Shown here: positions 1 through 11,649 of the stretch, piece after piece | How the letters are laid out: each line of letters opens with the position of its first letter | How positions within the stretch are numbered: position 1 is the first letter of the stretch | NCBI GenBank assembly: GCA_030549335.1 | Contig: CM060196.1 | Location: 70,330,139 to 70,394,138 of the forward strand | From: Pontederia crassipes | Taxonomy: Eukaryota > Streptophyta > Magnoliopsida > Commelinales > Pontederiaceae | Reading direction: 5' to 3' | Length of the DNA stretch: 64,000 nucleotides | The notes under the pieces: generated by a model | What the model was told of the DNA's origin: nothing | What the model saw: the letters and a program-made list of their open reading frames with translations, nothing else | Databases searched by the model: none | Position numbers and translations under genes: made by a program

Positions 1-1189
1 TTGCATTTGGGCAACCAAGCCATCTCTTATCGATAAAGGATATTCATCGCTACTCAATTTAGCTATATATGGACAATGCATAGCCTATGAAATTCGCCTC
101 TGCACCTGAAAATTAAGATTGGAGTTATGCAGGGTGATATTATGGAATTGAATAAATTCTTTATCAAGAGTCATTGTACTTGTCTTTTCATTTCTTTTAA
201 ATTTATGTTGCCTTGTCATTGAAGTAATTCTAAGGATATGACCCATAGAGTCTCTATCATAGTAAACCGCTCCTCTAGAAACACATCTAGGAACAATTTT
301 ATGATAAGGTAACAATTGTTAATAATTAGATAATCACTAGTTGTAGGCTATAACTTATTGTCTCTTTTAATAAAGGCATGGGTGTAAACATTTATAAGCT
401 TATCGAGAACAATTATTTTTTGCCCTTACTGATTTGCAATGTTGAAATGTGGGTTCGAGTTCGCGATTGAGGATCAAAGAGGCGTCCCCCTTAAATCGCT
501 CTTTCGCTAGACTCTCAACCAACACTCCATGATAGTAAACTCTATGATTCCAATCAAGCTATCGAATGATGACCAGAGGCGGCCACACTCCAATACATCT
601 TTCGATAAACTTTTTAACTCGCTTTTTAAACTCTTAAGATTGGTTGATATAATAAAGTCAGCAATGAAGAATCATTAATCACCCATAGAAGAGTTACAAC
701 ATTGATTCCATCAATCAATTATTCTAAATGAGATGGAACAAGTAAGGATGAACAAAGGATCAATTGTAAATTGATGATAAAAAATGACAACTTTAGATTA
801 ATAAAGATTATTCAAGGATCATTGATGATTCCAAAATTTACTACGTCATGTTAGTGATCTTTTTGTTTCCTCTTTTTTGATGGTGTCAAAAGGGGGAGAA
901 GGAATATGTGGAATATGTGACGATGTATGACTTTATCACTATGTATGACATTATTGTTATGTTTATGAGATGTACGTTCATTGTTCTTGTTTATGATGTG
1001 AATTGTATTGAGAATTGTGAGTCATGATTTATTTTTCATGATATTTATAAAAAGAAGTTATGCTTTGATTAAGAGGGAGTAAATAATATATTTGTAAAAG
1101 CAAGCATGAATTTAGGGGGAGAAATTTATAATTTTGATATTTTGATTACCCCTCATCACTTTGTTTGTCATCATAAAAAATGGAGAGAT
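1..1189 (+). mobile_element. 3' internal end of a SIRE-like Copia retrotransposon (partial)
   Basis: No open coding region is visible. A GGGGGAG-type purine tract sits at about 886-900 in a 'gtgtcaaaagggggagaag' context, and a second purine-rich stretch ends at 1189, just before the LTR. Both are typical of the 3' internal end of SIRE/Maximus-type Copia elements. The rest of the element would lie left of the window. The first 800 bases hold nothing I recognise and could be unrelated sequence. Confidence 0.45.
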
Positions 1190-1329
1190 TGTTGATCTCA
1201 AGACCATATTTCATGTATTTTGATGATAGCAAACAAGGAAGATGATGTACTAATTATGCTTAAAGTGATAGTGTGAACAGGTTTAATATTTTTCAAAGAA
1301 AAATAGTCGAAGTTTTTATCTACAGTAAA

Positions 1330-1690
1330 AATGGGCGACCGATACTATAACGGTCGACCGTTATGACAGATAATGGACGACCGAAATCAATGATGGAGCA
1401 TTCGCTAATCACAGAATGAAACAACCGCGAAAAAACGGACGATCGATTTATAATCAGTCGACCGTTATTGAAGATAGTGGACAACCGAAATAGAAGATGG
1501 AACGTCCGCTAATCACAGAAAGGATCAACCTATAAAAACGGGCGACCGATCTTCTAGCGGTCGACCGTTATGAAGAGAATGGACGACCGAAATAGAAAAT
1601 TGAATCGACCGCTAATCACAGAATGGACAAAACTTCATCGGTCGACCGATTCACTTTCGGGCGACCGTTATGGAAGCAAGAACGGCTATA
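1330..1690. repeat. Tandem array, ~103-bp monomer with GGTCGACCG palindromes
   Basis: Three and a half imperfect copies start at about 1330, 1436, 1540 and 1641. Each has a GGGCGACCGAT-like box, a CGGTCGACCGTTAT box, a GGACGACCGAAAT box and the phrase CGCTAATCACAGAA. More single boxes follow to 1880. The array is inside the LTR, upstream of its TATA box, where enhancer-like repeats often lie. Confidence 0.7.
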
Positions 1691-1928
1691 ATTCTTCTAC
1701 GGCCTACTATCAACGGTAAACTGTACAGAAAAGATAAAATAACGAATATAATTTTTTATTAAATGGACGACCGATTTAGTAATGGGCGATCGCTGAAGAA
1801 TCGACAGACAGAATAACGGTTAGTTACTGTGCGAAACGGACGACCGATACTAAAACGGTCGACCGATTTATGGCTGACAGCAAAAGCTTTTTGAATTACT
1901 TTACAACGGTCAAAGTTTCATGAGAAAC

Positions 1929-1937
1929 CTATAAAAG
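1929..1937 (+). promoter_or_regulatory. TATA box of the Copia LTR
   Basis: CTATAAAAG lies about 50 bp after the last GGTCGACCG box and about 520 bp before the LTR end, fitting a U3/R promoter on the plus strand. Confidence 0.45.
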
Positions 1938-2459
1938 GGATCCAAAAGATTGAAGGAACATCATTCGAGTAAGGCAAATCGTTCTAGAGCTCCCTTCAAA
2001 TCCAAAATATTTTTCTTGAGTCAAAGTTGTAAATCATCTCTTACCTCTTCTAGTTTCTTAGTGAAAATATTATTTGTAAGAAGAAGAGCCTTGGAGGGAA
2101 TTCTTGTTTAGATAGTTTTTTAGAGCTCCTTGTAAGAAGAGATATGCCTTACCTCTTGAGCAAAGAAGAAGACATTGTGGTGTAGAAATGATTATTCTCT
2201 CCCTATAAAAAAAGAAGACTAGTGAATCTCCGATAATGTCAAGTTTGAGGAGACGGAACGGAGACGTAGGCCAAGAAGTTGGACCGAACCTCGTCAACAT
2301 ATCACGTCTTTCTCTTCTCTTGCTTCTCTTGTGCTTTTATTAGCTATCATTTATTTGCTTGGATCGCATTCGCTCTAAATTTATTTCTACGTCTTTTTCG
2401 ATTTTAAATTTTTATACACCAATTCACTTCTCCCCCCTCTTAGTGCTTTCGATCCTACA

Positions 2460-3239
2460 GAGGGCACGGAGGGTAGTAGTTCATCCTCATGGATTGGTGT
2501 CAGTCGTCGAAGAAGCCGCTAATTTTCTCCTCATCCAGTCCTAGGTTCTTGGACATGGCTCTCAGCAGCGTATTACTAACTCTCATAATCTCCGAAGAAT
2601 AGTCATCCATTGAACTCCTGAAATCATTATCATGTACGTGTGGACATCAAGCAAGGAAATTAATGAATAAAGCAATTTATGAGAGGATTACAAGACCTGA
2701 ATGTAAAGGGTTGAGCAGGCCAAAGTTTGTCAACCCTCTGAGCTAGTGGCCGAGCCAGGAGATAAAGGAAGTCCGCCCAGTCCAATTTCTGATCATCTGA
2801 AACCACGAACGCCTGGCCGTAGTCTTCTACTGTGCCGGAGGTTGTGCAGATGCATTCTTTACTTCTAGAGGCAGTTTGAAGAATCTTTGGATGTCTGACA
2901 TGACGTTATCAATCACTACATCAGGAACTCCGTGATTTGTAATCTGCCAAAATCTCTCCTTCCGATTCTTCGAGGGACAAAAAAAGTTCATCACAAGTAA
3001 CCGCGAAGGTATAAATTACACAGGTTCTCGGATACCGTACCTCGGTGCGAATGATCCACGAGGCCCTCACAACGAAGAGGCGCTCGACGCTGCCGATCGA
3101 CGAGTTTCTGTTGGGGGGCAGCAGAGAGTGCGTCTGGTCTTGGAATGCGTTTATGGAAGGAGATGGATCCGGTCCATTGGGCAGCTCACAAATCGCCCTC
3201 GAACAGATGCTTCCACTCGCGTCTTCTTCTTCCTCTTAA
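2460..3239 (-). pseudogene. 2OG-Fe(II) dioxygenase relic (copy A), interrupted by an LTR
   Basis: This is a broken paralogue of the intact dioxygenase at 8110-9535. The exon 3 start (2617-2460) and exon 2 (2943-2697) align closely with the intact gene, including the intron between them. Exon 2 has lost one base in the run corresponding to TGCCCGG, which shifts the frame. Exon 1 is missing: homology resumes only at about 3040 in the 5' leader (…ACCTCGGTG…) and runs to the promoter side at 3239. The rest of exon 3 and exon 4 were separated by the LTR insertion at 2460 and would lie left of the window. No functional product is expected. Confidence 0.85.
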
Positions 3240-5809
3240 ACTAATAATTTAATATTCTCTCGAGTTCCATTTCCTTTTTTTACAATATGGAACCGAAATT
3301 CTTTCAAGTTCTCAATTCATAGATTAGTTCGAAGTATATTAAAATTTAATAATTATGAATAAAGTAATTTAATTTAATTTTTTAGAAAAAATAGATATAA
3401 TAGATTAATTTTTAGGGGTATTTAAATTAAAAATAATTATTATATATACAAATAAAATATTTATTAAATAATTAAAATAAAATTATAAATAATTTTTTGT
3501 TAAGATTATATTAATATTAAATATAAAAAATCATTTTAATAAATTATATTTAATAAAATATTAAATTTTTAATAAAATAATAAGTAAAGAATAATAGTAT
3601 ATTAACCATTTATTATAATATTTTATATTTGTTACATAATTTATTTATATAAGAAAGAGAAAATGAAAAAAGTAAAAAAGTCAAATAAAAAACGTATAAA
3701 CAAAAACAAAGGAGCGTTCTAGTTACTACTTAGGTGAAACTAGAGTATGTGAACTCCAAAAAAGTGGCTTGATTCCATTTATGTTAGCAAGGTTGACTAA
3801 ATCATACGTGTAAGAACTAAGAACCACCTTGGCATCTGTTGGAGAACATGTCAGACTTCACCAAATGATAATAAAATATTATATTTTTTAATACTTATGA
3901 TCGTATAAGATGAGATCATAAGTTAAGTTTTTGAAAATTAATACATACTAATTTCAATATTTAATAAATTTTTAATGTAAAAAATTACATAAAAATAAAT
4001 CACAATTACAATATTTGTTGTAATAATTTTTTATATATCCAAGTGATACAAAATGTGAAAAAAATAAATGTTTATGCATAGAACAAATTAATGAATAAAA
4101 AAACTTGTACAAATAAATAGGCTTGTATGGCATCAAAAGAATAAAAAAAAAGTTTTAACTATTAAATGACAAGAGAAAAAAGTAACACATTAAATTATAT
4201 ATATATATATATATATATATCAATAAATTTCAGAAGATACTCGAACTTTATCTTTTTTTTTTACAACTTTCAGTTTGTAAGTATACAACACTTTAACTAG
4301 TAATTATTTTAACCATGATCCTCTTAACTTGTGATAATCCATGTATCAATATATATCGATGGGGTAATCAAATAAAAAATTAAAATAATATAAAAATGCT
4401 TATATAATAGATAGAAGGGGCGAGAGTTCTTTTGCTGACGGGTGGAATTAGGCGAAATTAATATATTTTTACCATTTTTTAATAAAAATTATACTTTTTA
4501 CTATTTTTATTAATCAATAAAATTATATTTTATATTTATAATACTTATATTTCATTCAAATATTTATTAATAACTTTTTGGTTCATATTCTATTCTATAC
4601 AAACTCATTTCAAACTAATATATCTCAATTAATTGAGATAGAACTGAAAAGAACAACCATTCTATTTTTAAAGATTACCTGGCGGTGGGGAGAGGGCTCT
4701 ATTTTGTTGCGCATAATTCTCTCTTGGAGAGAACTAGCACCCTCTCCCAGCAATCCCTTTTTTTAATTTTTATTATCTATTAATTCTATTTATAAATATT
4801 TACACAACGATTATATAACAGAAAAATCAGCTATCACATATTTAGAATTTTAGAGTATCATAGTTGAAATAAGTTAGTAGTTGAAATAAAATGGAAGAAT
4901 CAAACCGATAAATATAATTGCTGAAATATATACATATAATTTCATTTACTCGTACGGCTAGATAAATAAAAATCACATTCATGTATTACATGCACATAAT
5001 ATTCGAGAATGCATATATGATGCTTATTATTTGTGTATACACACACACTATTTAAGAAGAATACATAATGAGATTATTACAATTGTGGGCACCTAAAGCA
5101 CAATTGTACACGCACACGTGTAATATAGAAATCAGGTTCATATTATATTAGGGCTATTTGTGGCATTGCAAACAATTTGATAAGCGGATAGTGATTCAAC
5201 TAGTGGATAGTAGGTGATTAATGATTAGAGGTTGTAACAAATAAGTGTTTGATAAATTTAATGATGAAATTAGCTGATGAATATAAAATATGACATAATT
5301 AGACATATGCCAAATTATTTAATTTAAGCACTATATAAATTCTATTATAATACAATAAATTAAATATTTATATCTTAATTAAATAAAATATAATTTCATA
5401 ACTATTTTTTTGTTAAAATATTTAAAAATTTATATTGATAATACATTTTATATAATGCATCAATGATATGCAAATATTACTTGTGAAATTATTTTTATTC
5501 ATTATTAACATATAAATAATTTGTAATTAATTAAACATGAATATGAAAATAAATATAGTTAAATGATTATAAAATAAAAATGATAAAAAAATTAGAAAGA
5601 AATCATATATTTAAATAAAGGAAAAATTGACAAAATATATATGAAACACTAACTTCTAAACTCTAAATGCTAGTGGAAGTAGCTTTTTAATATTTTATTT
5701 TCAATATTTTCGTATGAAATGATAAACATTATTTATTTTTATAATTTATTAAATAAAAAATAGCATTTGAACCGATAAATGAAATGCTACTTTTTGTGTT
5801 GACAAAAAG
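3240..5809. other. AT-rich intergenic DNA, no gene
   Basis: No coding region can be supported. Stretches at about 3850-4030 and 4060-4190 resemble 12000-12240 and 12310-12450 (shared phrases such as AATGATAATAAAATAT, GATCATAAGTTAAGTTTT and AATGAATAAAAAACTTGTAC). The duplication that made dioxygenase copies A and C therefore included more than 1 kb of upstream flank. A short inverted GGGAGAGGG/CCCTCTCCC pair lies at 4686-4753. Confidence 0.6.
4196..4220. repeat. (TA)n microsatellite
   Basis: A run of about 12 TA dinucleotides. Confidence 0.95.
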
Positions 5810-8076
5810 TGTAACGCCCCGAGACTCACGTGACTATCATATGTTCAGGGTCGTCCCAAAGACGCTATACAATTTTATATGAAATATTTTTTTGGAAATA
5901 TAAACTATAAAATGGGGAATTAATAATAACAATATCTAAAAATTCTTTAATATCCAGGAGCTGGAGATGTCCATGACTCCATCATACTAAACATGCGAAA
6001 AAATAAAAACTAATTCAATAATCTAGTAGAACTTAATCTTACATCATGTGCAACAACTTTGTCACTGAGCCTGACCACCTGTATTACAATCTTCTATCAT
6101 CTCACTTGCATGAATTCAGATATAGGAAAAAACTCATGAATATAAAAATACTCAGTACGTAGGGTCTAACCATAGCAATAAATAATAAATCAATGGTGCT
6201 CAAAAATCAATAATCAATAAGGAGCAATAAATAATAGAGCACTGGATAGGACAATATAAGGAAAGCTCAATAATAAAATAATATATCAATAAGACCATGA
6301 GTCAATGAAGGGGATCTGGTAAGAGATCAATGGACCAATCAATATCAATTATCAACTATGCCAGATCACTATGGCACCTATCCAATTTAACCATTTTCTA
6401 TTATCAATATATGAGGTCATCGGCCAATATCAATTTCTATTCAATTCAATGGGCAGAGGCAAAGTCAATCAACGCCAAAATTTGAATGACCAATATTCAA
6501 TTCAATTCAATTTCAATTTCAATTAAATCTTTGTAGTTATTCAATTCTACAAGGAGCTCTTAGTCAATTAAGAGAAACTTCATGTAGACCAGTGGGATAT
6601 CAAACCACGACAAGCTGTCCTCCAATAGTAACGATAACAATAGCTTCATGATGACGGGGGACTATGGCCATCACAAGACAATCGTAACTTGCTTAAAGGA
6701 TGACGTCTCAAACCTCGAGGTACACTATCTGCCACATACAATACGATAACAATAATAGCCCAGGGAGTTTAGAGGCAATCAGAGAACATGGAGACCCAGC
6801 AGTTTCTATCTTTTATCTTATTTATCATAAGGATCTATCTTTAATAATTTACTTTAGGTTAGATAAGGATCCAATTAGGGGAAAACTACTGAATCAATAT
6901 TATGATGGATAATAGGATCTAATAGAATAACAATAATGATAATCTCAAATCAAATCTGATAAAATTTGACGAGGTCAGATCTGCTAACAATACAATTAAA
7001 AATAATTAATTATAGTAACTATTTAATTATCTGTATTAAAAATATCACAAATTACGTTTTCTGTCATCAAAATCCGACTCGCGTCGGGTGAAACCTGGGC
7101 CGTGTTCGAAAACGTCCAATATCACCTTGGCCAGAGAAAACCCGAGCCTGATGTACGGTGAACTCGGGCCGGATTGGTCAGTTCACTGCCAAAACAATCG
7201 TGCAAAAATCCCGAGTTGAGTCTAAGCCAACCTAGGCCGGGCCAATAGGAACCCGGGCCATGTTGGACAACCCGATACGGTTCCAAATCTAACTCAATCT
7301 GGATTCAACAAATTTCAGGCCGGGTACAGCAAAATCCGGGCCAGGTTCTGTCGCCGATGGAGAAGTGCGTTCTGACACGTCTTTCCGGCCACCATAACCA
7401 TGCCATATAATATCCAAACAGGGCATACAAAATATCAATGAATTCTCAGTACAAAGGAGAAGAGAATATGGTTCCATGTCGTGAAAAAACCGACGACATA
7501 AGAATTCCTCCTATGTATCTAAAGTTGGTTGAAAAACCAACTAGATTCCCTTCTCCGAAAATCTGCACAAACGCCGAACTTTGTTCGGCGATTGCTCTCT
7601 ATCCACGTTCCGAAACTCGCGACCATCACCTGAATGCTCTTCTCCTATATGCCGACTTCGAAATCAGCCGCCACGCACTCTCGGGAGTGTCTCGGTTCAT
7701 GTGCAAACAAGAGAAAAAGATGAGCTCGTGAGCAGAATTCTATTTAGTAGAAAAAGAGGTTTGCAGCTACCCTTTTATGCCTATTTGTAAATGCAAATTT
7801 GATATTTCGATTATATTAGACCTTGTACTCTTTTAGAATTAATCTTGGTCATCCATTAATAATTAATCTATCTATAATTTATCAAATTTAATTAAATTTG
7901 AATTTACTTCATAAATCTATACTTATCTCCGTAACAATTCTATCTTTATTCAAATTTCATCTTTTTTCTCCATCTTATCTCTAGTTTTTATCAATTTCAA
8001 GATTATTTAATTCTAGAATATTAACATTAAAATTTTCAAATCCATTAAATAAAAATAAATATTCTGGGTTGTTACA
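5810..8076. mobile_element. Putative solo LTR (TGTAACGCCCC...GGTTGTTACA)
   Basis: The stretch begins with TGTAACGCCCCGAG and ends with GGGTTGTTACA, giving 6-bp terminal inverted repeats TGTAAC/GTTACA and the TG...CA ends of an LTR. The flanking pentamers are AAAAG (5805-5809) and AACAG (8077-8081), a target duplication with one mismatch. The 7040-7740 interior is GC-rich compared with its surroundings. Small ORFs inside (for example 7438-7731) resemble no protein I know. No internal retrotransposon genes adjoin either end, so a solo LTR is likeliest. The right end is 33 bp beyond the stop codon of the dioxygenase gene. Confidence 0.5.
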
Positions 8077-8109
8077 AACAGAGCTATCCATACATAAATA
8101 CAGATCTCC

Positions 8110-9535
8110 TCAAATCTGGATCCTAACATGATCTAAAAGACTCTTGCCATCAAGCTTATATGAGAAGATAAGCTTCATGTAGCTCCTTTGGTCCAGCGTC
8201 TTGTAGCATTCTTGTCCTTCTTGCAGGATGAGTTCCGGAAGCGGACCAATTGGGATGTCCGAATTCGGGTGGTGGAATGCGGCAACAGAGAGGCGCTCCT
8301 TCTTAGCATGCACCACAGCTCTGTGCTCGATGCTCTTATACTTTCCATTGCTCATGATCTACATATTTAGAAAACAATGCAAGGATCTGAGTGAGAGAGA
8401 GAGAGAGAGAGAGATGCATGGCATAATATATATACACCTCCAGTGCATCGCCGATGTTGACAATGAAGGCGTTGGCAAGTGACTTGACGGGCATCCACCG
8501 GCCGTTCCTCTTGATCTGAAGGCCTGGAAGCTCATCAAGCTCCATGAGCACCGTCAGTGCCAGGGCGTCAGAGTGTGGGGAGATGCCGATGACATTGCCA
8601 GCTCGAGGGCACGGCGGGTAGTAGTTCATCCTCATGGATTGGTGGCAGTCGTCGAACAAGACGCTAAGTTTCTCCTCATCCAGTCCCAGGTTCTTGGACA
8701 TGGCTCTCAGCAGCGTATTGCTAACTCTTATAATCTCCATTGAATAGTCATCCATTGAACTCCTGAAATCATTATCACGTACATGTGGAGATCAAGCAAT
8801 GAAATTAGTGCATAAAACATTTGATGAGAGGATGACAAGACCTGAATGTAAGGGGTTGAGCAGGCCAAAGTTTGTCAACCCTCTGGGCCAGTGGCCGAGC
8901 CAGGAGATAAAGGAAGTCCGCCCAGTCCAGTTTTTGATCTTCTGAAACCACGAACGCCTGGCCGTATCCTTCGATTGTGCCCGGAGGCTGTGCAGATGCA
9001 TTCTTTACTTCTAGAGGCAGTTTGAAGAATCCTTGGATGTCTGACTTGACGCTATCAATCACTGCATCAGGAACTCCGTGATTTGTAATCTGCACGCATG
9101 CACGACAGAAGTATACAGAGGAAGAGCCAATTCAAATGCCGACAGTCAGAACAACAAAATAGTTAGCACTTGATTTCTAGACATCGGTGTTCATATCGAA
9201 ATCAACGCTTCGTTCTAGAAAAATATGGAGAGGAAGAACGAAACTTGTTCGTGGGTTACCTGGAAGAAGCCCCAGTCCTCGCAGGCAAATTTGAGTTTGT
9301 CTGACTCCTCCTGTGAGAAGCGAGGATCAAGAAGTTTGCTCAGGTCTATCACGGGCACGTCATTGCCGCCATCGTCGAGCAGCTCGGATTCCATCTCGGG
9401 CCTGAGGTACCGGTCCGGGATTTGGCCGAGCTCATTCAATTCAGCAGCCAACGCCTGGACGTTCGGAACCGGAAGTGAAACGACTCCCTCGAGCAGCCTT
9501 TCTTCAGCAGACGCTGGTTCAATGTTTGACCGCAT
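8110..9535 (-). CDS. 2-oxoglutarate/Fe(II)-dependent dioxygenase, SRG1/NCS1-like (DOXC)
   Basis: Four exons: 9535-9260, 9089-8842, 8762-8438 and 8358-8110, all with GT-AG junctions, giving 365 aa, the normal length for this family. The N-terminal DIOX_N part spans about residues 58-170 (PVIDLSKLLD, then EDWGFFQ-ITNHGV across intron 1). The jelly-roll core has the iron ligands H238, D240 and H295 (PHSD, IEHR) and the 2-oxoglutarate-binding R305-x-S307 (ERLS). Such cytosolic enzymes hydroxylate, desaturate or demethylate specialised metabolites or hormones; the substrate cannot be told from sequence. Intron 3 carries a (GA)n run at 8393-8414. The start is the first ATG of an open exon, preceded by a leader and a TATA box (9751-9760). 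A putative solo LTR begins 33 bp past the stop. Two broken copies flank the gene. Confidence 0.92.
8393..8414. repeat. (GA)n microsatellite in intron 3
   Basis: About eleven GA units within the 79-bp third intron of the dioxygenase gene. Confidence 0.95.
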
Positions 9536-9584
9536 TGTTGGTTCTTCAATGCCTACCTCGGTGGTCCTGGGTTACCGAATCAAG

Positions 9585-9999
9585 GAAGAGAGGAGGCGCT
9601 CGACACTGCTGGCGAGTTTTTGGGGGAAAGCGGAGAGGGTGTCCGGTCAGCTCGGAATCCAGTTATGGAAGGAGCGTTAAACAGCTGAAGGGTTTGGAAA
9701 GAGATGAATCCGCGTACAGCTGCTGAGCTCCAATTCGCGTCTTATTCTTCTTTTTATAAACATAATTTGTTTGGCAATCCGAGTAAAATATCGTCTTTGT
9801 CGAGCGCCATTTCGTGCGTTATCACTGTAAAAGCGTATGTGTGAGAACCACCGGGAATAAGTTGGATAAGTCTCAGTTTTAAGTTGAACAAGTCATGCGT
9901 TCAATCGTTCGTCGACTAAATGATAATAAAATATATAATTTTAAAAGATATGTTAAATCAAATCATATATTACCCATAATGATGAAAATTATATAAAAA
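9585..9999. repeat. Dioxygenase leader/promoter block, copy B
   Basis: This stretch is nearly identical to 11650-12080 and more distantly like 3075-3239. It contains the 5' leader, TATA box and proximal promoter of the intact gene. Compared with copy C it lacks about 35 bp near 9827 (…GTTATCACTGTA|AAAGCG…). Antisense ORFs in it are by-products of the GC-rich leader. Confidence 0.85.
9751..9760 (-). promoter_or_regulatory. TATA box of the dioxygenase gene
   Basis: The minus strand reads TTTATAAAAA about 215 bp upstream of the start codon. The same element, with one change (TTTATAAGAAG), is kept in the orphan copy at about 11812-11822. Confidence 0.55.
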
Positions 10000-10803
10000 T
10001 GAGATAAAAAATTGACTTAAATTTAAGATTAACGTAATTTTTAAAATGCTTGAGTATATTGACATATAAAAGATTGATATAAAAAACTAAAATAATTTCT
10101 GATTAATCAAAATATTATTCTGACTTTTCTTTTCCTTTTTTTAAAATGAGCCAAAATCAGAAAAAATACCGAACTACAATGATAATAAGATTAATAAAAA
10201 AATACAATACAAAAAAAATTATACTGCCGCAATTCCCGAAATAATATAATTATAAATTTCAAATTTTGAATCGGAAATGTGCTGTTGAGTTTTAACGAGC
10301 TTGTAAAAATAATGAACGATTTTTAGTTGTAGTTTCAATGTTAAAAAATAATGATTCATTTTATTGTTAGAAAAATTATCATGAGTATGTGGGTTTAAAA
10401 ATAAACGAACGTTTTAGAATAAATAAGAATATAGTGTGAAAGATAAATAAATAACAAGGTTTTCTAAAATAATCAACTTTAGTCTATAGAACAACAATAT
10501 TTCGCCGATATATTAATAGGCAAAAAAAAAATTGTAGGACATATGGGCCTAGGCGAACTCTTGAATGATCTAAATAAATGTTAAAATTTATCAATCACAA
10601 TATTACGACAAGCTAAATTGGCTATTGAAATAATAAATGCAAGGCGAAAGAAGGTAACTTAATCAGTAAAAATATATTTACTATTCTAATTAATTCATGA
10701 TATCAATCTAAAGTCGATATTTAGTATAGTTCCTGTCTAATTAACTAGAGTAAATCATGTAAATTAATATGGGCCTATAATGCAACTTACGGTTTGCATG
10801 CAA
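10000..10803. other. AT-rich stretch, no gene
   Basis: Homology to copy C fades after about 10000. I see no coding region, RNA gene or clear repeat here. Confidence 0.5.
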
Positions 10804-11640
10804 CACTACAAGAAAAATGAGAATTGCAAGATGGTTGAAACCGTATGTAATTTTTCGAAAACCGTTGAAAACGATGATTTTCGATGGAATCTATTCGTTC
10901 GAAAAATAATCGTCGTAAATTAATTTTCGACGGTCGAAAAAATGTTGAAAATTTCGACGGAAGTTCGGCGGTCACGACCGTCGAGAGTTTCGGTGATCGC
11001 GAACCGCCGAAAGTTTCGACGGTCATGACCGCCAATATTTGCGACGATCGACGAAACCATAGAAACTTCGGCGGTCGCGACCGTCGAAACTTTTGACGAT
11101 TGCAACGACGAATGTAGCAACCGTAAAAAATTTAATATTATATTTGATTAATAACAAGTGGCAAGGGTCTAGATTCAAAATTTAATTTCTATTGCAATAT
11201 GGAGTCATGATATTGATAACAAGTTTCAAGGGTCTAGATTTAATATTATATTCGATCAATAAATCTACGGCTGGGATTTGTTGAAATAGTTGTGGTTACT
11301 GTTTGTCTTCTTCGGGTTAATTCGCGACAGCGTACCTTTCACCGAGGGCGATCAGGGGAAGAAAACACCGTCAGCAGTTCGGCGCAGGTGAAATTTTCGA
11401 ATGTTAGAGGTTCCCAGCACGTGTCGAAGTGGTTCAGCACCGTCGGTTTTTGTCCGTGGGCAGCAGGGAAGTGTCGGCGTCGGAAGCGGTTCCTGGACAA
11501 GATCAGGGGATGACGATTCGCAGGAACTCCGCCGGTGTTCGTTCGTCGTCTTGGAGACGTTTGGTTCGGAATTACGTTCGCTGCAGGCTTCGTAGAATAG
11601 AGAGGAAGGAGACAGTTCGCTGGAAACAGGGAGAAAAAGG
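10804..11640 (+). mobile_element. CACTA (En/Spm-type) transposon remnant
   Basis: CACTACAAGAAAAATG at 10804 is the diagnostic terminal sequence of plant CACTA elements. It is followed at about 10860-11110 by subterminal repeats: several palindrome-rich copies of TTTCGACGGTC and CGGTCGCGACCG, where transposase would bind. I found no matching CTTGTAGTG end, so the other terminus is lost or too diverged. The GC-rich part at 11290-11640 may be internal cargo; its ORFs match nothing I know. The right limit is where homology to the dioxygenase promoter begins. Confidence 0.6.
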
Positions 11641-11649
11641 GGAAGAGGA

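Larger units (their letters stand above)
1190..2459 (+). mobile_element. 3' LTR of a SIRE-like Copia retrotransposon
   Basis: The LTR begins with TGTTGATCTCAAGAC straight after a purine tract and ends with a CCCCCCTC...GATCCTACA stretch, the usual start and end pattern of large Copia SIRE-type LTRs. It has a TATA-like CTATAAAAG at 1929-1937. At about 1.27 kb it is in the usual size range for that group. It ends exactly where homology to exon 3 of the neighbouring dioxygenase resumes (2460), so the element was inserted into that exon. The 5' partner LTR and the target-site duplication are outside the window. Confidence 0.6.

Noticed and set aside
1330..1690. A CRISPR-like repeat-spacer array
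   Set aside because: The 'spacers' are themselves repeated, the host is a plant and no cas genes occur; this is a tandem repeat in an LTR.
9225..9726. Plus-strand ORFs of 151 and 83 codons
   Set aside because: They are antisense to exon 1 and the leader of the dioxygenase gene, and have no known domain.
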